A DNA stretch of 64,000 nt. It comes from Spirometra erinaceieuropaei (Eukaryota > Platyhelminthes > Cestoda > Diphyllobothriidea > Diphyllobothriidae). Below are positions 43,936-54,908 of the stretch, in pieces; position 1 is the first letter of the stretch; the number at the start of each line of letters is the position of its first letter. The notes beneath the pieces are model-generated. The model was not told the DNA's origin. It ran no database searches and saw only the letters and a list, made by a program, of their open reading frames with translations. Both the position numbers and the translations under genes were made by a program. The DNA lies in assembly GCA_902702965.1 (NCBI GenBank), contig CACRXP010000035.1, positions 1,085,127 through 1,149,126 on the forward strand, written 5' to 3'.

Positions 43936-44965
43936 TCTGACGTAGGCCTTTGCCGGGTGTCCAAAATCATATGTCAGACGTAGAAATTAAGGTCTGGATT
44001 AACTCTCAAATAAAAGATTGAGGTCGGTTGGGCACGGAAATGTGAGTCCCTCCGTGACCCAGCCTTACATTTCAGTAGAAGGTTATGTTTATGATTAGAG
44101 TTAGTGCTGTGGCTAAGGTTGGTATCAGAGCTAGAAGTAGGGTATGTTGTAGAGTTAAGGACGGGACACGGAAAAATGAACTCCTTGAAATCTATCGCAA
44201 AGGTACTTGTAGTCCTCGGCGGGTCCATATGCCCTTGTCCGGTCGATGAGCCGGTGGTATAAGAAGCCCTCCAGAGTTCGAAAACTAGGCCCAAGTATTT
44301 ATACATTCAATTTCTGTCTACGCTTATAGCTCATAGTTCAAACTGATCAACTCCAAGTTCACTGTTAATTTCTGAGGAAATTAAAGAATAACATTCTCTC
44401 ACAAGTTGCTGAGGACGCTGATTTTTTGATAACAGCAGGGATTGCCAGAAAGAGTACTGGGCCGCAGATAAATGTCCTAGTCACGTGGATGTGACGTTTA
44501 ACAATCTGTCCCGGGGATTGGACGGACGACAGCAGCAATCTTTTTCAAAAGCGCGCGCATGGGGATGGGAACTACAGATATCCTGAATAGCCAAAAGCCG
44601 CGACCACTTGAGACGCTTCTAACTATCTGCCTTAACGTCTAAACACACACTATCATCCAACTTCTTTGACATTCGACTTACCTAGTGAAGTGCCAAGTTA
44701 ATAAAAATGAGCATTTTTGACATCTACTGCCTTTCACCTTCACGCAAGGTTTCAAAGCTGATCAAGCGACTCTTGCAGTGTATGCTGTGGACGGGAAGGG
44801 TGATGTGTCTGATAGAACGGCTCCCCATTGGCTCGGCAAATTTATAACTACACACACCTGAAATCAAAGACACCCTCCGCTAGGACAGCCGAATGACTCC
44901 GAGTAAAAGAAAGCGGTCTTAAAATTAGCAAATAACATGTGGGAAAGTCGTCCTGGCACCATCGT
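43936..44965. other. Unassigned sequence
   Basis: A 110-codon minus frame (43974-44306) has no recognisable domain. Nothing else was seen. Confidence 0.4.
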
Positions 44966-44968
44966 ATG

Positions 44969-45424
44969 TCACATGGGGTCGGGGAGAAAAGGTTGAAAAC
45001 CTTGAGCGTGTGTGCCACACGTTTCATCGGAAGAAAACAAACATCGCGGCTTCACTATTGCTGCCGACTTGTTTGCGCTGCAAAATGGCACCTGTGAGCA
45101 CACACTCCCACAAGGCTCTCTCTGTCGCTTACTCACTGACGATGAGGACTTGTGCCTCTTCGTCAGCAGGAAGTAGAGAAAGACGTGAGTGAATGAGTCA
45201 CAGTGAGCAAACAGCAACTCGGCCGAAGCAGGATCTGTATGTGGTGGGATGGGGAGGTCACAATTCATCACGAAATGTTCGATCAAAACCAGACGGTAGA
45301 CAGAGTCATTCAGTGAAATCGGCCTGACCGTCCGGACCACTTGATATGCAGTCTGGCAACGTCGGTTCCACACGGCTCGACTCGTCAAAATAACCACCCG
45401 GGAGTTCAAATCTCGTTTCGTCAT
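44969..45424 (-). other. 151-codon open frame, unrecognised
   Basis: It is rich in Ser, Cys and Pro, with one hydrophobic patch (FTHVFLYFLL). There are no family motifs and no splice context. It may be chance; listed because of its length. Confidence 0.15.
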
Positions 45425-45880
45425 ACCATAACTTTTCCGGTCGCTTTCAAATCAAGCGGATGGTGTCACGCTGGGCAACGACAAAACTTCCAGACGTATA
45501 TTTGAGTCCAAGAAAGGAGTATTAAATGGTAGAAGAAAACGGTGGAACTGGCCATGTAATGCAAGAAACATGATTTTTAACTATACGCAACACTTGCTCC
45601 TCTCTCGCATCGTAAACAGACATTTGCAAAATAACCCCTGCGCTGCTATACTAGCAGCGTGAGCAGCAACTTCCCTGACAATAATGCCACTGGTTAGCCC
45701 ACCCCAACATCATTAGCGGCAGAAGGGCACCAGTTGTCCGTCTGCGCCCTCGCTCGCTATTGACCAGTCCATAACTAGAGAAATCCTTGATAACCATTTC
45801 TACACCATCTTCACAGACAAAGTCCAATCCAGTAAAAACAATGAGATGGGTTCCCGAAAACAGTCGGGAAGAAGGAGACT
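45425..45880. other. Unassigned sequence
   Basis: No recognisable feature. Confidence 0.4.
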
Positions 45881-45884
45881 CGGT

Positions 45885-46230
45885 CGTCTGAACAAGAGTT
45901 TTATTCGCTTGACGTTTCGGATTCCTGCTCGAAAAGATTATCAGAGATAATGGCGGATGCGAGTAGTTCATGTAAAAGAGGCCGCAGTTTTTATAGGATG
46001 CAGTTGCCATGCCACTGCATACCCATGAAAATTCACGGTTTCCCGTTCATCAGGAATCGTTGCACTTGGTGCGATGACTGTTTGTTGACCGACATTCTAG
46101 TTATTAGTCATTGTAAGTGCATCACGGTTGTTGGACGTTGGCGTGATGATTGCTAAATCATCCGGCCCACCGATCCTGGTGTTGAGGGCAGTGTTCACCT
46201 TGAGCTCTCCGCGTGGCTAATCATTACGCC
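45885..46230 (-). mobile_element. PLE copy D, 3' tail with hairpin motif
   Basis: The minus strand carries CTGATAAT, CTTTTC, loop GAGCAG, GAATCC, GAAACGTC at about 45905-45945, then GCGAATAAAACTCTTGTTC. It joins the coding part upstream. The stem is weaker here than at 15.5 kb. Confidence 0.5.
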
Positions 46231-47180
46231 TATTCGAAGTTTCAGCACAGAGTATGGAAGGGGAAGGTTGCTGCACTTTTTAATGGACTGGGGGCCGATG
46301 AACCATGACTCATGCAGCTCGCGGCTCACTTGATTGTTGCGTCTAGCGAGAACTCCAGCCTCGTAAAATGCGAATTAGTAACCAGATCTCGTTGAAGGAT
46401 CTGCGACCTGAGAGTTATCGTCATTTTCACGTACTGCTGCAGCGCGTTCGGCCATTCGCGTTCGGAGCTATCCTCCGGCTTCTCCGACTAAGTTGCTTTG
46501 TCCGCAACTTCACCACGTCCGGTAAACGGCTCCAGACTTTCCTTGCCGTGGCAGTGGGTCATTTGGTCTGGTTACCTGAAGCCTGATGGTTGCCTGATGG
46601 TCCGTATGCAACTCCAACCCAAAGTGATGCGAAAGCGCGGCTGACGGCTTCCCAAGCGTTCTTAATGTATGAAAGTGCTCGCAAAAGTTTGAGGTCCGTG
46701 CGATCTGCACTTTCGTCTCGTTTGCACATTACATTTGTGTTTGACGAAATGGCGCTGGTAATAATCTATACGAACACCCGTCGGAGATAATGTAATTTGG
46801 CAATCTTGGCTTCCCGCTCATTGCAGTGCGTTCTAACGCACTGGTAAAGCTTCCCTACATATTTGCGTTTGTGATTGGGTGATTGCCCTCGAAGTTCGAT
46901 ACTTGCATGGCATTTCTCACTGTCCTGAACACTTTGTTTTTGGCCATCGCTATCTTTGCGCCATACGGGAACATTCAGGAAGGCCAACTAGTTGTTTTTC
47001 CCCTCCATCGTAAACTGAACGTGCGGGAACACGGCGTCCAAACGATTTTTGAACGTCAGCACCTGATCCCTTAGATGACGACGAAAGGAGTCATTCACAT
47101 ACCGAGTCCTAAATTTCGGTCCGTGCTGTCCAATCCTTTCATTTGCTTCATTCGAGGCAGGAGTTTGTTAACACCTCAAA
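46230..47180 (-). pseudogene. Penelope-like element, copy D (C-terminal RT and GIY-YIG)
   Basis: The minus strand reads TRYVNDSFRRHLRDQVLTF (YVDD changed to YVND, about 47094-47107), FPHVQFTMEGKNN, stop, LAFLNVPVWRKDSDGQKQ. It continues with ELRGQSPNHKRKYVGKLYQ, KLHYLRRVFV and, after frameshifts, YRTW, stop, SCGQSNLVGEAGG, stop, LRTRMAEHAAAVREN. The C-terminus is ELHESWFIGPQSIKKCSN. The endonuclease Tyr is Leu. It is related to copies A and B but does not share their TAA stop and lacks R11. Polymerase and nuclease are both inactive. Confidence 0.75.
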
Positions 47181-47654
47181 AACTTGCATGAAAACATGCA
47201 CACACGGAGAGGTTTACAATGGGAGCGGCTGTCACAGCCCTCTTCCCTCACAGCAAACAAAAAATCGGCGCAGGTGACGCAAATAATGATCGCCGGCCAC
47301 TATTTATCATAAGACGATCTTATCCGTACGGGTTGCATGCCTATATTTACTACCAACTTGACGTATGTGACTGGCATTCCAAGGCGCGCAACCTGTTCTC
47401 ATTACATAATGACACCGATTACACTGGTGCATTCCGCCGTCGTCTTTTTAGTCCAATCATGCGACCCCAACTCTTGCTGCCCATTGCGTTCGATATTCCT
47501 GATACGAACCTGAAGCATACGAACTTTCTCTACCATTAAACGGTTATTCTGAACTTGCCAACTCCCCGCCAGACTGCTTTACGCGATCCGACGTTTTAGT
47601 GGTCTTAAATGGCTTATCTGAGTTGCTTCTCCTAATCACAACTATTCTTATCGC
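47181..47654. other. Unassigned sequence
   Basis: A 106-codon plus frame (47219-47539) has no recognisable domain. Confidence 0.35.
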
Positions 47655-48574
47655 ACCACCTGCGATGTTAGCCGAGATTTCAAAATGTCTTTAATAAAAA
47701 GGATCTTCTTCGGTGGAGGCTGTGATAGTGATTATCGTGTAGCATAGTCCCGAGATGTTTCAGCCAAGCCACGATGCCGGCTTTTGAGTGTGTTTCTTTC
47801 AGACCGCCCGTTGAAACTCTACTCAACGAAAGATGACAACTCAAGTAGTGATTCGTAAACTTAAGTATATGTTGTGAAAAGTATGCACAAAAATATTTAG
47901 TGCTGAATCGCGTTTCTTCCTAATTTTATAACTTAGTAGAGGGTAGCTTTCGATTAAATAACGGATTAGACCGTGAAATGCTCATTCATACGGCATCGTG
48001 TCTGTCCACTTTTAAATACAATTTATGAAACCCACAACTTGAAGCACATGGATTACGAAGCTTAATGAGCCTCGTACAAGGTCTTCTTAACGGGATAGAG
48101 AAATTAATGATTCTTCTCACATAAAAGTAGGTTCCATGTAGTTTTGGAACCGTAAGACCAGATGCGACGACAGGTCCAGTTCAGAATTGGTCTGGACTTG
48201 AAGGAGGTCATTTAAGACCTAAAGACATCTCTTTCTTAAGTATGAAATTTACAGGAGATGTGATTTGCTGTCAAATGAGTACCGGAAAAGAACGTCTTCC
48301 TGTCTGTTGTCTGTAAAATAAACTTTAATTTATATGGGCGTCGAAAATCGACGGGAAATTTTGTATTATTAGGAAGTAACTTTTTACAGAATGTGGTTTC
48401 TGCCGGCGGTAGAAAATAAACTCATTCGCCAGCCGGCATCCCGGTGTGACTGGAATATTTGAGGGATATGCTGCATGGTAATTAATGCTTCAACCCTACA
48501 CTAAGCCATCTTCTTCAATCAAACACACAGTTCAGAATTTCGGCTAACATTTCTACAGATAGGCGAGCTACTTT
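47655..48574. mobile_element. Foldback element, subfamily B, decayed left end
   Basis: The left end is reduced to TGTTAGCCGAGATTTCAAAATG. The right end carries TTCAGAATTTCGGCTAACAT. Interior and arm order follow the copy at 36391. Confidence 0.7.
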
Positions 48575-48957
48575 GGGCTATGGGCAAAAACTCAAGGGAC
48601 ATCCGAACTAAACTGCCGACATATTTAGACCAGGCAAGGGCCTGTGGGTGGGTTTGTTAAACTGACTGGCAGAAAAATTCATCCCGATGCTTATCTGTTC
48701 AGTTATTCGAATCATGTCTATTCTTGTCACGCAACATATTGCATGCGTTGAAAATAAAGAGACTTTGAAGCCGATATTTTCCTCTTGCACGTCGCATTTT
48801 GGATGCGCAGTTACAGTCAGCTGAAAAAAATCGCACACGGATAAAACGCTCAATTGGTGTTCACATGTCTCAATAAATCTCAGCACCTTCGCATATAAAC
48901 GTGCTTCACTATATCTTATAGGAAACAATCCCTTCCTATTCTCAGTTAACGACAGAC
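48575..48957. other. Unassigned sequence
   Basis: A 106-codon minus frame (48608-48928) has no recognisable motif. Confidence 0.35.
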
Positions 48958-49334
48958 TACTGTAGGCGGACTAGCTCGTGACATGTCAACCGAAATTCCG
49001 AAATGCGTTTTCATTTCAAAAAGCTTAATTAAGTGGGGTTGTAAAACTCGTCCGTCTGCAACACAATTGTATTATATTTAAGTTACTTCAGGATGCCGAC
49101 TTTCGAATGAACATCCTTCCGGCTGAGTGAAAAAACTATACTCTGTAAAAAATGACTACGTATATAGCATGCATTTTTCTCATTGATTTTTGGTGTCCTT
49201 AAACATGCAATAATATTTCGTAGAAAACATGTATAAAACAATATTTACTCTCTTGCCCACTCGATAGATAATTACGTCTTCTTTTGATTTTGTATTCGAA
49301 GAAGGGAAATAACTCGGTTTTAAAATGATTCTAA

Positions 49335-50125
49335 GGTAACAATCGGGAGATGGCACCCAAAATAATCCGTCTAACCAAATCAGCCTGTCTTATGGGACAG
49401 GTAGTAATAGGGCTTTTATGGGTGGTATCTGGTCGGGATGTACGATACTAGCCGACGGAGGACTTTATTTAAACAGGCGTATGACCGAAGTTGGCCCGCA
49501 CTCCGTTCCGTTATTACAAAATGGGTCGTCAAAGGCAGTATAGTGAGAACGAACGAGTGGAAGGCGTATAACCGTCCTCCCCCAGAAGGTTGTCTACATT
49601 TCTCTGTTAACCACTCAAACAACTTCAAGGACCCTAACACCGTACGGCACACCAATGACATTGAGGCATACTGGAGTAGACTGAAAAGGAAACTCCCCGA
49701 GAGAGGCCCTGTATGTGGTCGAGCTGTGTGGGTTCACATAGACGAAGTATAGTATCATCTTTGGTTTGGCCTCAATGCCATGTCTTTGACAGATGCCTGG
49801 GAACCGTTCATCTCCCATGTTGTGCAGACTTATCCTATTTAAAAGTGATTTTGTTTTGTAATAAATTGCCATAAGGCGAATGTATGCCGTATATTCAGGT
49901 GTACGTGTATAGCAATAAGGAAGGTTGGGTAACAGCGTCGATCGTCCATGTAACCTCCTGCGATGTTCGTTCGGCCAGCCCATATTAGGCCGTCGCGGAA
50001 GGTTCAAGTAGTGCGTGAAAGTGGGCCTACAACTGCTGATATAGCCTGAAGGCGTTTGAGTTCACTGTTAAAGGTAGTATTTCTAGGTAACGGATTTTTT
50101 TGGGTGCCATCTCCCGATTGTTACC
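49335..50125 (+). mobile_element. Merlin-type DNA transposon with TIRs and TSD
   Basis: The 36-bp TIRs (49335-49370 and 50090-50125) start GGTAACAATCGGGAGATGG and differ at one position. Flanking 8-bp duplications GATTCTAA at 49327-49334 and 50126-50133 are identical. Merlin elements (IS1016/ISXO2 group) are known for 8-9 bp duplications. The 791-bp element keeps only the C-terminal half of a transposase. Confidence 0.9.
49438..49842 (+). pseudogene. Merlin (ISXO2-like) transposase, C-terminal half, broken
   Basis: The frame reads DRSWPALRSVITKWVVKGSI, RTNEWKAYNRP, HFSVNHSNNFKDPNTVRHTN and DIEAYWSRLKRKL. These are the hallmarks of the ISXO2-like DDE domain. The second catalytic Asp (usually TDEW) is Asn here. 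The final Glu of IEAYW is present, and the first Asp lies in the deleted N-terminal half. An in-frame TAG at 49750-49752 interrupts the C-terminus; beyond it YHLWFGLNAMSLTDAWEPF continues to a TAA at 49840-49842. The start at 49438 is only where the open frame begins. The element would need a transposase from elsewhere. Confidence 0.8.
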
Positions 50126-50757
50126 GATTCTAATTGTATGACTTTGAAATACCGTGAAATGGCCGTTCATAAATCGTCATATCTCTGCATTTACCGATGT
50201 GGATTTTAAAGTCAACAATATGGATCAAATCCACTATTTAAATTCATGAACCCAATATGGTCTCCTCATAATACCGTAGAGAGATGTATGGATTTCCGTA
50301 CGCTGAAAATTTACAGCTTGCAGTTTGGAAAAGCTGAATGAATATGTAACGGCAGGTAGGGTTCAGAATTATTCGGGAAAAGAAGAAGTTTTTGAAAACC
50401 AAATTATACCCTCCCTTTGAGTATAAAGTTAAAAGAGGACGTCCTTTTCTACCGAATGAGCAAGAAAAGGAACATTTTAATGTATATTTTCCATGAAATA
50501 TAATTGAATGTTTGAGGGCATTGAAAATCAATGACAAAAATGCCTGATACATAAGTATTTATGTTGTTACAAAGTATAGTTTTTGCATGCAGCCGGAAAG
50601 ATGTTCGATCGAAAGTCGGCATCCTGAGGTAACTGAAATATTATAGAATTATGTTGCAGGCTGACTAGATTTACAACCCTACTTAATTAATCTTCCGAAA
50701 ACGAAAATATATTTCGGAATTTTGGTCAACATTTTATGAGTTAGCCCACCTACTATA

Positions 50758-51734
50758 TGTCTAGGTTAAATTTCGTATATGAAGCGAGAGAAGACCTGAT
50801 GCAACTGCAGAAAGACTTGCAATCATTGGCCATCATGAGAAGTCTAGATGATGGGAACTGAGACTCAATATTTGTCGTATTTATCCAGAAATCACCCGGC
50901 AAATGCACCATGGATCAGTGCAAGAACGGATACTAGTTAGGAATTTTCATTCAAGTTACAATTTGCATTTGAATGGAGGGACTATTTCAGATTCAAAAAT
51001 ATTTTCTGCAGTGGGAGATTTTTAGGGCTTAAGACGATGGGTCTTGTGGTCCCACTTTTCTCGGATTTATCAACATTGAAGTGAATCCTGGGTGTTGGGA
51101 GTCCACTGCTCCGATACTTCCACCTATCTACGCTGGATTTCCTTGTGCAAAACATGATTTAAGCCGAAGCAGTATCATAGGGAAGACAGTATGTCAGCGT
51201 TGAGCACTCGCTTTGGCACAGACTGTATTGCTGTATGTCATACAAGCTTTCAGCTCCGGTTGCCTGAGTGTTGTATGTACGTACTAGATGCTTTAGCAAA
51301 GAGCGTTAGAGTTGATTATCGTCCTTCTTGGGAGCTGCATGGTGACAAAGTGATGAAACCGTTTTACCTAGTCTTCACGCCTGATCTTTTGTGAAAAACA
51401 GGGTTTTCGCAGGGAATGTTATTCGGCGTGGCCCGTTAAGGCGAATTGGAGAATCTGCGCAGTATTCTGCCTCCCTCAAGGGGGGTGCAATGCGTGGAGA
51501 CTGTAAAGTGCACATGAAAGTGCAGTCCTGAGAAATTACACTCCGCGCTAATGCTATATTCGTTCTGCATTGTTTGTTTATATTTGTAGAGTTTATTTGC
51601 TTATCGAGTGCATCATGATCTAGGGTCTTCACAGGTTGGTACGTCTATAGCCAACCCTCTCTGTCAGTTAGGAGTGAGACATTGGCTGTTGGCAGGTCCA
51701 AATCAGACACAGCAGATTTGCTATCTAGTGATAT
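50758..51734. other. Unassigned sequence
   Basis: Frames at 51191-51394 and 51375-51632 have no recognisable domain; no repeats were found. Confidence 0.4.
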
Positions 51735-52120
51735 GTTAGCGGAAGTTGTAAACATTTGGACCACAAAAGACTGCTTAGGCAATGTTGTGATACTAGTTAT
51801 CGAGCAGTATAATTCCAAGATATGTTAGTCGTGTGAGATTGTCGGCCTTTGAATGAGCCTCCTTTTGGCCTTCAAAAAATCCACTCTGTGAAAAACGACT
51901 ACTCATATAGTATGAATATTCCCAACGTATTTCCGATGCCCCTATAACCTCAAATATTTTATACTGAAACCTTGAACAAAAGCGTTTTTTCTTATATCCG
52001 TTTGTTATCCAACTGTCTTCTCCAAAGTTTAAACTTGAAGAGAGAATTATCTTCTGGTTTTCTCAAAGCCTATAATTAAAAGATTTCCTAGACTGTGAAC
52101 TGTCCATTTACACATAATGC
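51735..52120. mobile_element. Foldback element, subfamily B, left half only
   Basis: It follows the left arm order of 36391-36780 (GTCGGCCTTTGAATG, AAACGACTACTCATATAGTATG, GACTGTGAACTGTCCATT). The right half is lost. The next foldback begins about 110 bp downstream. Confidence 0.6.
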
Positions 52121-52232
52121 ATTAGCAAGTTTACTAACAATTACTGGGCAATCTAATGGGTCCTACATGACATTTTCCTATCAGCCCAGAGAAGTATGCC
52201 ATATTCCTTTGACAGAATACATACAGCATGTG

Positions 52233-53224
52233 GAGTAGGTAGGCTAACTCATGAAACGTCAACCGAAATTTCGAAATGCGTTCTCTTTTAGAAAAGATTA
52301 ATAAGGAAAGGTTGTAAAAGTGATCATCTTGCAGCATAATTACATAATAATTCAGTTACCTCAGAATGCCGGCTTTCGAACGAACGTCTTTCCGGCTGCA
52401 TGCAGAAACTGTACTTTGTTAAAAAATGACTACTTATGTAGCATGCATTTTTCTCATTGATTTTCGATGCCCTTAAACATTTAATTATAGTTCACGGAGA
52501 ACATGCACTAAAATACTCATTCTCCTGCTCCTTTGATTGAAAATGACATCGTTCAATTTTATGCTTGAAGGAAAGATATAACTCGGTTTTCAAAAACTTC
52601 TTCTTTTACCGAATAATTTTCAAACTGACCTGCCGTCACACTTTAATTCAGCTTTTTCAAACTGCAAGCCGTATATGTTCCGCGTACGGAAAGCCATACA
52701 TCTCTTTACCGTATTAAGATGAGACTACATGGGGTTCATAAAACTTGGCCGTTGATTTGAGCCATATTGTTAATTTTACAATCCCCATTGGGAAATTCAG
52801 GAACATGGCGTTTTGTGAACGGCCATTTCACGATATTAAAAAATTTCACAATGAGCGACTTTTTAAAACCGAATTATACCATTCCTTCGGGTATAAAATC
52901 GAAAGATGTCATTTTCAACCAAAGGATCAGGAGAATTAGTATTTTAGTGCATGTTTTCCATGGTATATTATTAAATGTTTGAGGGCATCGAAGATTAATG
53001 AGAAAAACGCATATCGCTTAAGTAGTCACTTTTGACAGAGTATAGTTCTTGCACGCAGTCCGAAAGAAGTTCGTTCAAAAGCCGGCATCCTGAGGCAACT
53101 AAATTATTATAGAATTACGGTTCACGATGGTTTAGTTTTACAACCCTACTTAATTAATCTTTTCGAAACGAAAAAGTATTTCAGAATTTCCGTTAACATT
53201 TTATAAGTTAGCCCACCTACTGTA
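52233..53224. mobile_element. Foldback element, subfamily A (complete)
   Basis: The ends are GAGTAGGTAGGCTAACTC and AAGTTAGCCCACCTACTGTA, with paired arms. No gene. Confidence 0.85.
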
Positions 53225-53296
53225 GTCCTAGAACCCTAAATGCAGGGGTAATGACGAGTGGAGAAAAAATTGTTGGGGCATGGAAAACGTTTTTAA

Positions 53297-53646
53297 GGTC
53301 GGATGTAGTTTGCTAGCCCCACCTGAAGTAAACAAACCTCAGTCGCCTCTGATACGGGACCGGTGGTAATAGGATTTTTACAGGTGGGGCCGGAGAACGC
53401 ACAGGCGACGAGGTCAAGTAGTTGTATGCAAACGAAAAGCTATTGGGAGTACGTGGTTGGGTATTAAATTGTTGAGAGATAGTTGCGCTAACCCCTAACC
53501 CAAACCCTAGCCCCTAGCTGTAACCCCTAATCCTAAACCCTAGCCCCTAACCCTAACTCCTAACCATAGCCCCTAAGACCTAACGCTTAACCCCAACCCC
53601 CACAGTATTGTGTCCATCCGGTGGGGCTACCAAACCACATCTTACC
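53297..53646 (+). mobile_element. CCCTAA-filled MITE (R5) with 8-bp TSD
   Basis: A 350-bp element with TIRs GGTCGGATGTAGTTTGCTAG and the inverse of CTACCAAACCACATCTTACC. Perfect 8-bp duplications GTTTTTAA lie at 53289-53296 and 53647-53654. Inside are ATACGGGACCGGTGGTAATA and about 110 bp of CCCTAA variants. Duplication length, GG...CC ends and similarity to 49394-49430 of the Merlin element suggest it is mobilised by a Merlin transposase. Confidence 0.85.
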
Positions 53647-53649
53647 GTT

Positions 53650-53890
53650 TTTAATTCCGAAAGGCACTCACCCTTCAAGTAGAAAATTTAAAGAAAACGC
53701 TATTTGCTGCTAGATAAGTACAAGAGAAACCACAATTGTGCATGCTTTTTACATTATAGGTTAAATTTATAAGGGCAGCCAAAGTCAATGAGAAATATTC
53801 GTACTACATAAGTAGCAAAAAAGCTGTTATCCTGACGTGACTAAAATATCTTTGGATTATGCTGTAGATTAATTAATATTACATCGCGGC
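53650..53890. mobile_element. Foldback element, right-half fragment
   Basis: It carries the right-arm order of subfamily B (GTGCATGCTTTTTACATTATAG, AGTCAATGAGAAA, CTACATAAGTAG). The R5 MITE sits at its edge. Confidence 0.55.
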
Positions 53891-53989
53891 TTGGTCTCGC
53901 AGCCCCACCTATGTGATACCATATGCTTAGCTTTCTAAAAAAATTTAGTAGATGCGAATACGCTGATTTTACAAATACCACTTATTTGC

Positions 53990-54420
53990 ATCTTCCTTAC
54001 CATTTTAATCCAGCGAGTGACGGTGCCACGGGGGAAGGAGTCCTTATACGCCAGCATCGGTTACTTCCGGTATCAGTTCACACGCGCTCCATGCGCGTAC
54101 TCCTAGCCCTGTTTGCGCTCTCCTTATTATCTTAATCCAGCGAGCGGTCACGTAGACTTGCTAATGGAATTGTTCGGACGGTGTGGAACTCCGCCGGTTT
54201 CAGTACAGTGGCTATGCACTGCAAATTACCGTGATTCCCTCCGTGGCCTTCCAGTTGTGAGGTCGCCTTCACCGTATCCTCTTAATCCAGCGAGTGGCTG
54301 TGTCAGGGGCGTGTGTACACACCACCTTCACTCGCTTCCCTGCGTGTGTTTTCATCACTGCCTGCGTTCTCTTTCCCTTTCTAACCTAGCGAGTGGCTAC
54401 GTTGGGTATTCCATTGATAT
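53990..54420 (+). repeat. Irregular minisatellite with TTAATCCAGCGAG core
   Basis: The core occurs at about 54004, 54132, 54282 and, diverged (CTAACCTAGCGAG), 54381. Each is followed by TGGCTRYGT-like sequence. Spacing is 128, 150 and 99 bp. Frames at 53923-54439 run through it and are probably fortuitous. Confidence 0.5.
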
Positions 54421-54469
54421 TTTGGCAGATTTTGAATAATTCATATTGACCCAACTGTGAAAAACTCGG

Positions 54470-54550
54470 CGCCTCGGTGGGATTCGAATCCACGCAGTAA
54501 GGAGAAGGCTTTAGTACAACCAACGCTCTAACCACTTGAGCTACGAGGGC
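54470..54550 (-). tRNA. tRNA-like unit, left arm
   Basis: The complement shows a TAGCTCA-type A box, B box GGTTCGAATCC-like (here GGATTCGAATCC) and a TTTTT terminator at 54460-54464. It is near-identical to the right-arm copy. See that entry for folding. Confidence 0.5.
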
Positions 54551-54796
54551 CCGCCGGACGACGCGAGTTTTATCACACTTGGGTAAAATTACCCGCCCAA
54601 CCTACTGCAACGCCTGGAATCCACCAAATCTGAATTACGTGAGCCTAGTAGTCATCTGGTGGATTCTAGGTGAATTAATTAGGAAATCCTGCTTGGGCAG
54701 TCAACTTACTGTATCAGATTTGGTGGATTCCGGACGTTGCAGTAGGTTGGGCGGGTAACTTGACCCAAATGTGATTAAACTCGCGTCGTCCGGCGG

Positions 54797-54877
54797 GGCC
54801 TCGTAGCTCAGGTGGTTAGAGCGTTGGCTGTACTAAAGCCTTCTCCTTACTGCGTGGGTTCGAATCCCACCGAGGCG
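54797..54877 (+). tRNA. tRNA-like unit, right arm
   Basis: Acceptor GGCCTCG pairs with CGAGGCG at six of seven positions. The D stem is GCTC/GAGC, the T stem GTGGG/CCCAC with loop TTCGAAT. The A box TAGCTCAGGTGG and B box GGTTCGAATCC match the internal Pol III promoter closely. A TTTTT terminator follows at 54883-54887. The anticodon region GGCT-GTACTAA-AGCC folds as only four pairs, and the variable region is long (about 13 nt, as in serine or leucine tRNAs), so the identity is unclear (ACT or GTA are possible readings). It could be a real tRNA captured by the element or a tRNA-derived promoter. Confidence 0.5.
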
Positions 54878-54908
54878 CCGAGTTTTTCACAGTTGGGTCA
54901 ATATGAAT

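Larger units (their letters stand above)
48959..50757. mobile_element. Foldback element, subfamily A, split by a Merlin transposon
   Basis: Left part 48959-49334 and right part 50126-50757 together form one subfamily A copy. Removing 49335-50125 and one copy of the 8-bp duplication restores the sequence found in other copies at this point (TTCTAATTGT after GGTTTTAAA). Confidence 0.85.
54440..54908. mobile_element. Palindromic element with a tRNA-like gene in each arm
   Basis: Arms 54440-54633 and 54714-54908 are almost perfectly inverted around an 80-bp loop. Each arm contains one tRNA-like unit transcribing outward, a Pol III terminator, and GTTGGGTCAATATGAAT at the tip. A second, partly deleted copy in the opposite orientation is at 62040-62325. 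No transposase is present. Confidence 0.8.
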
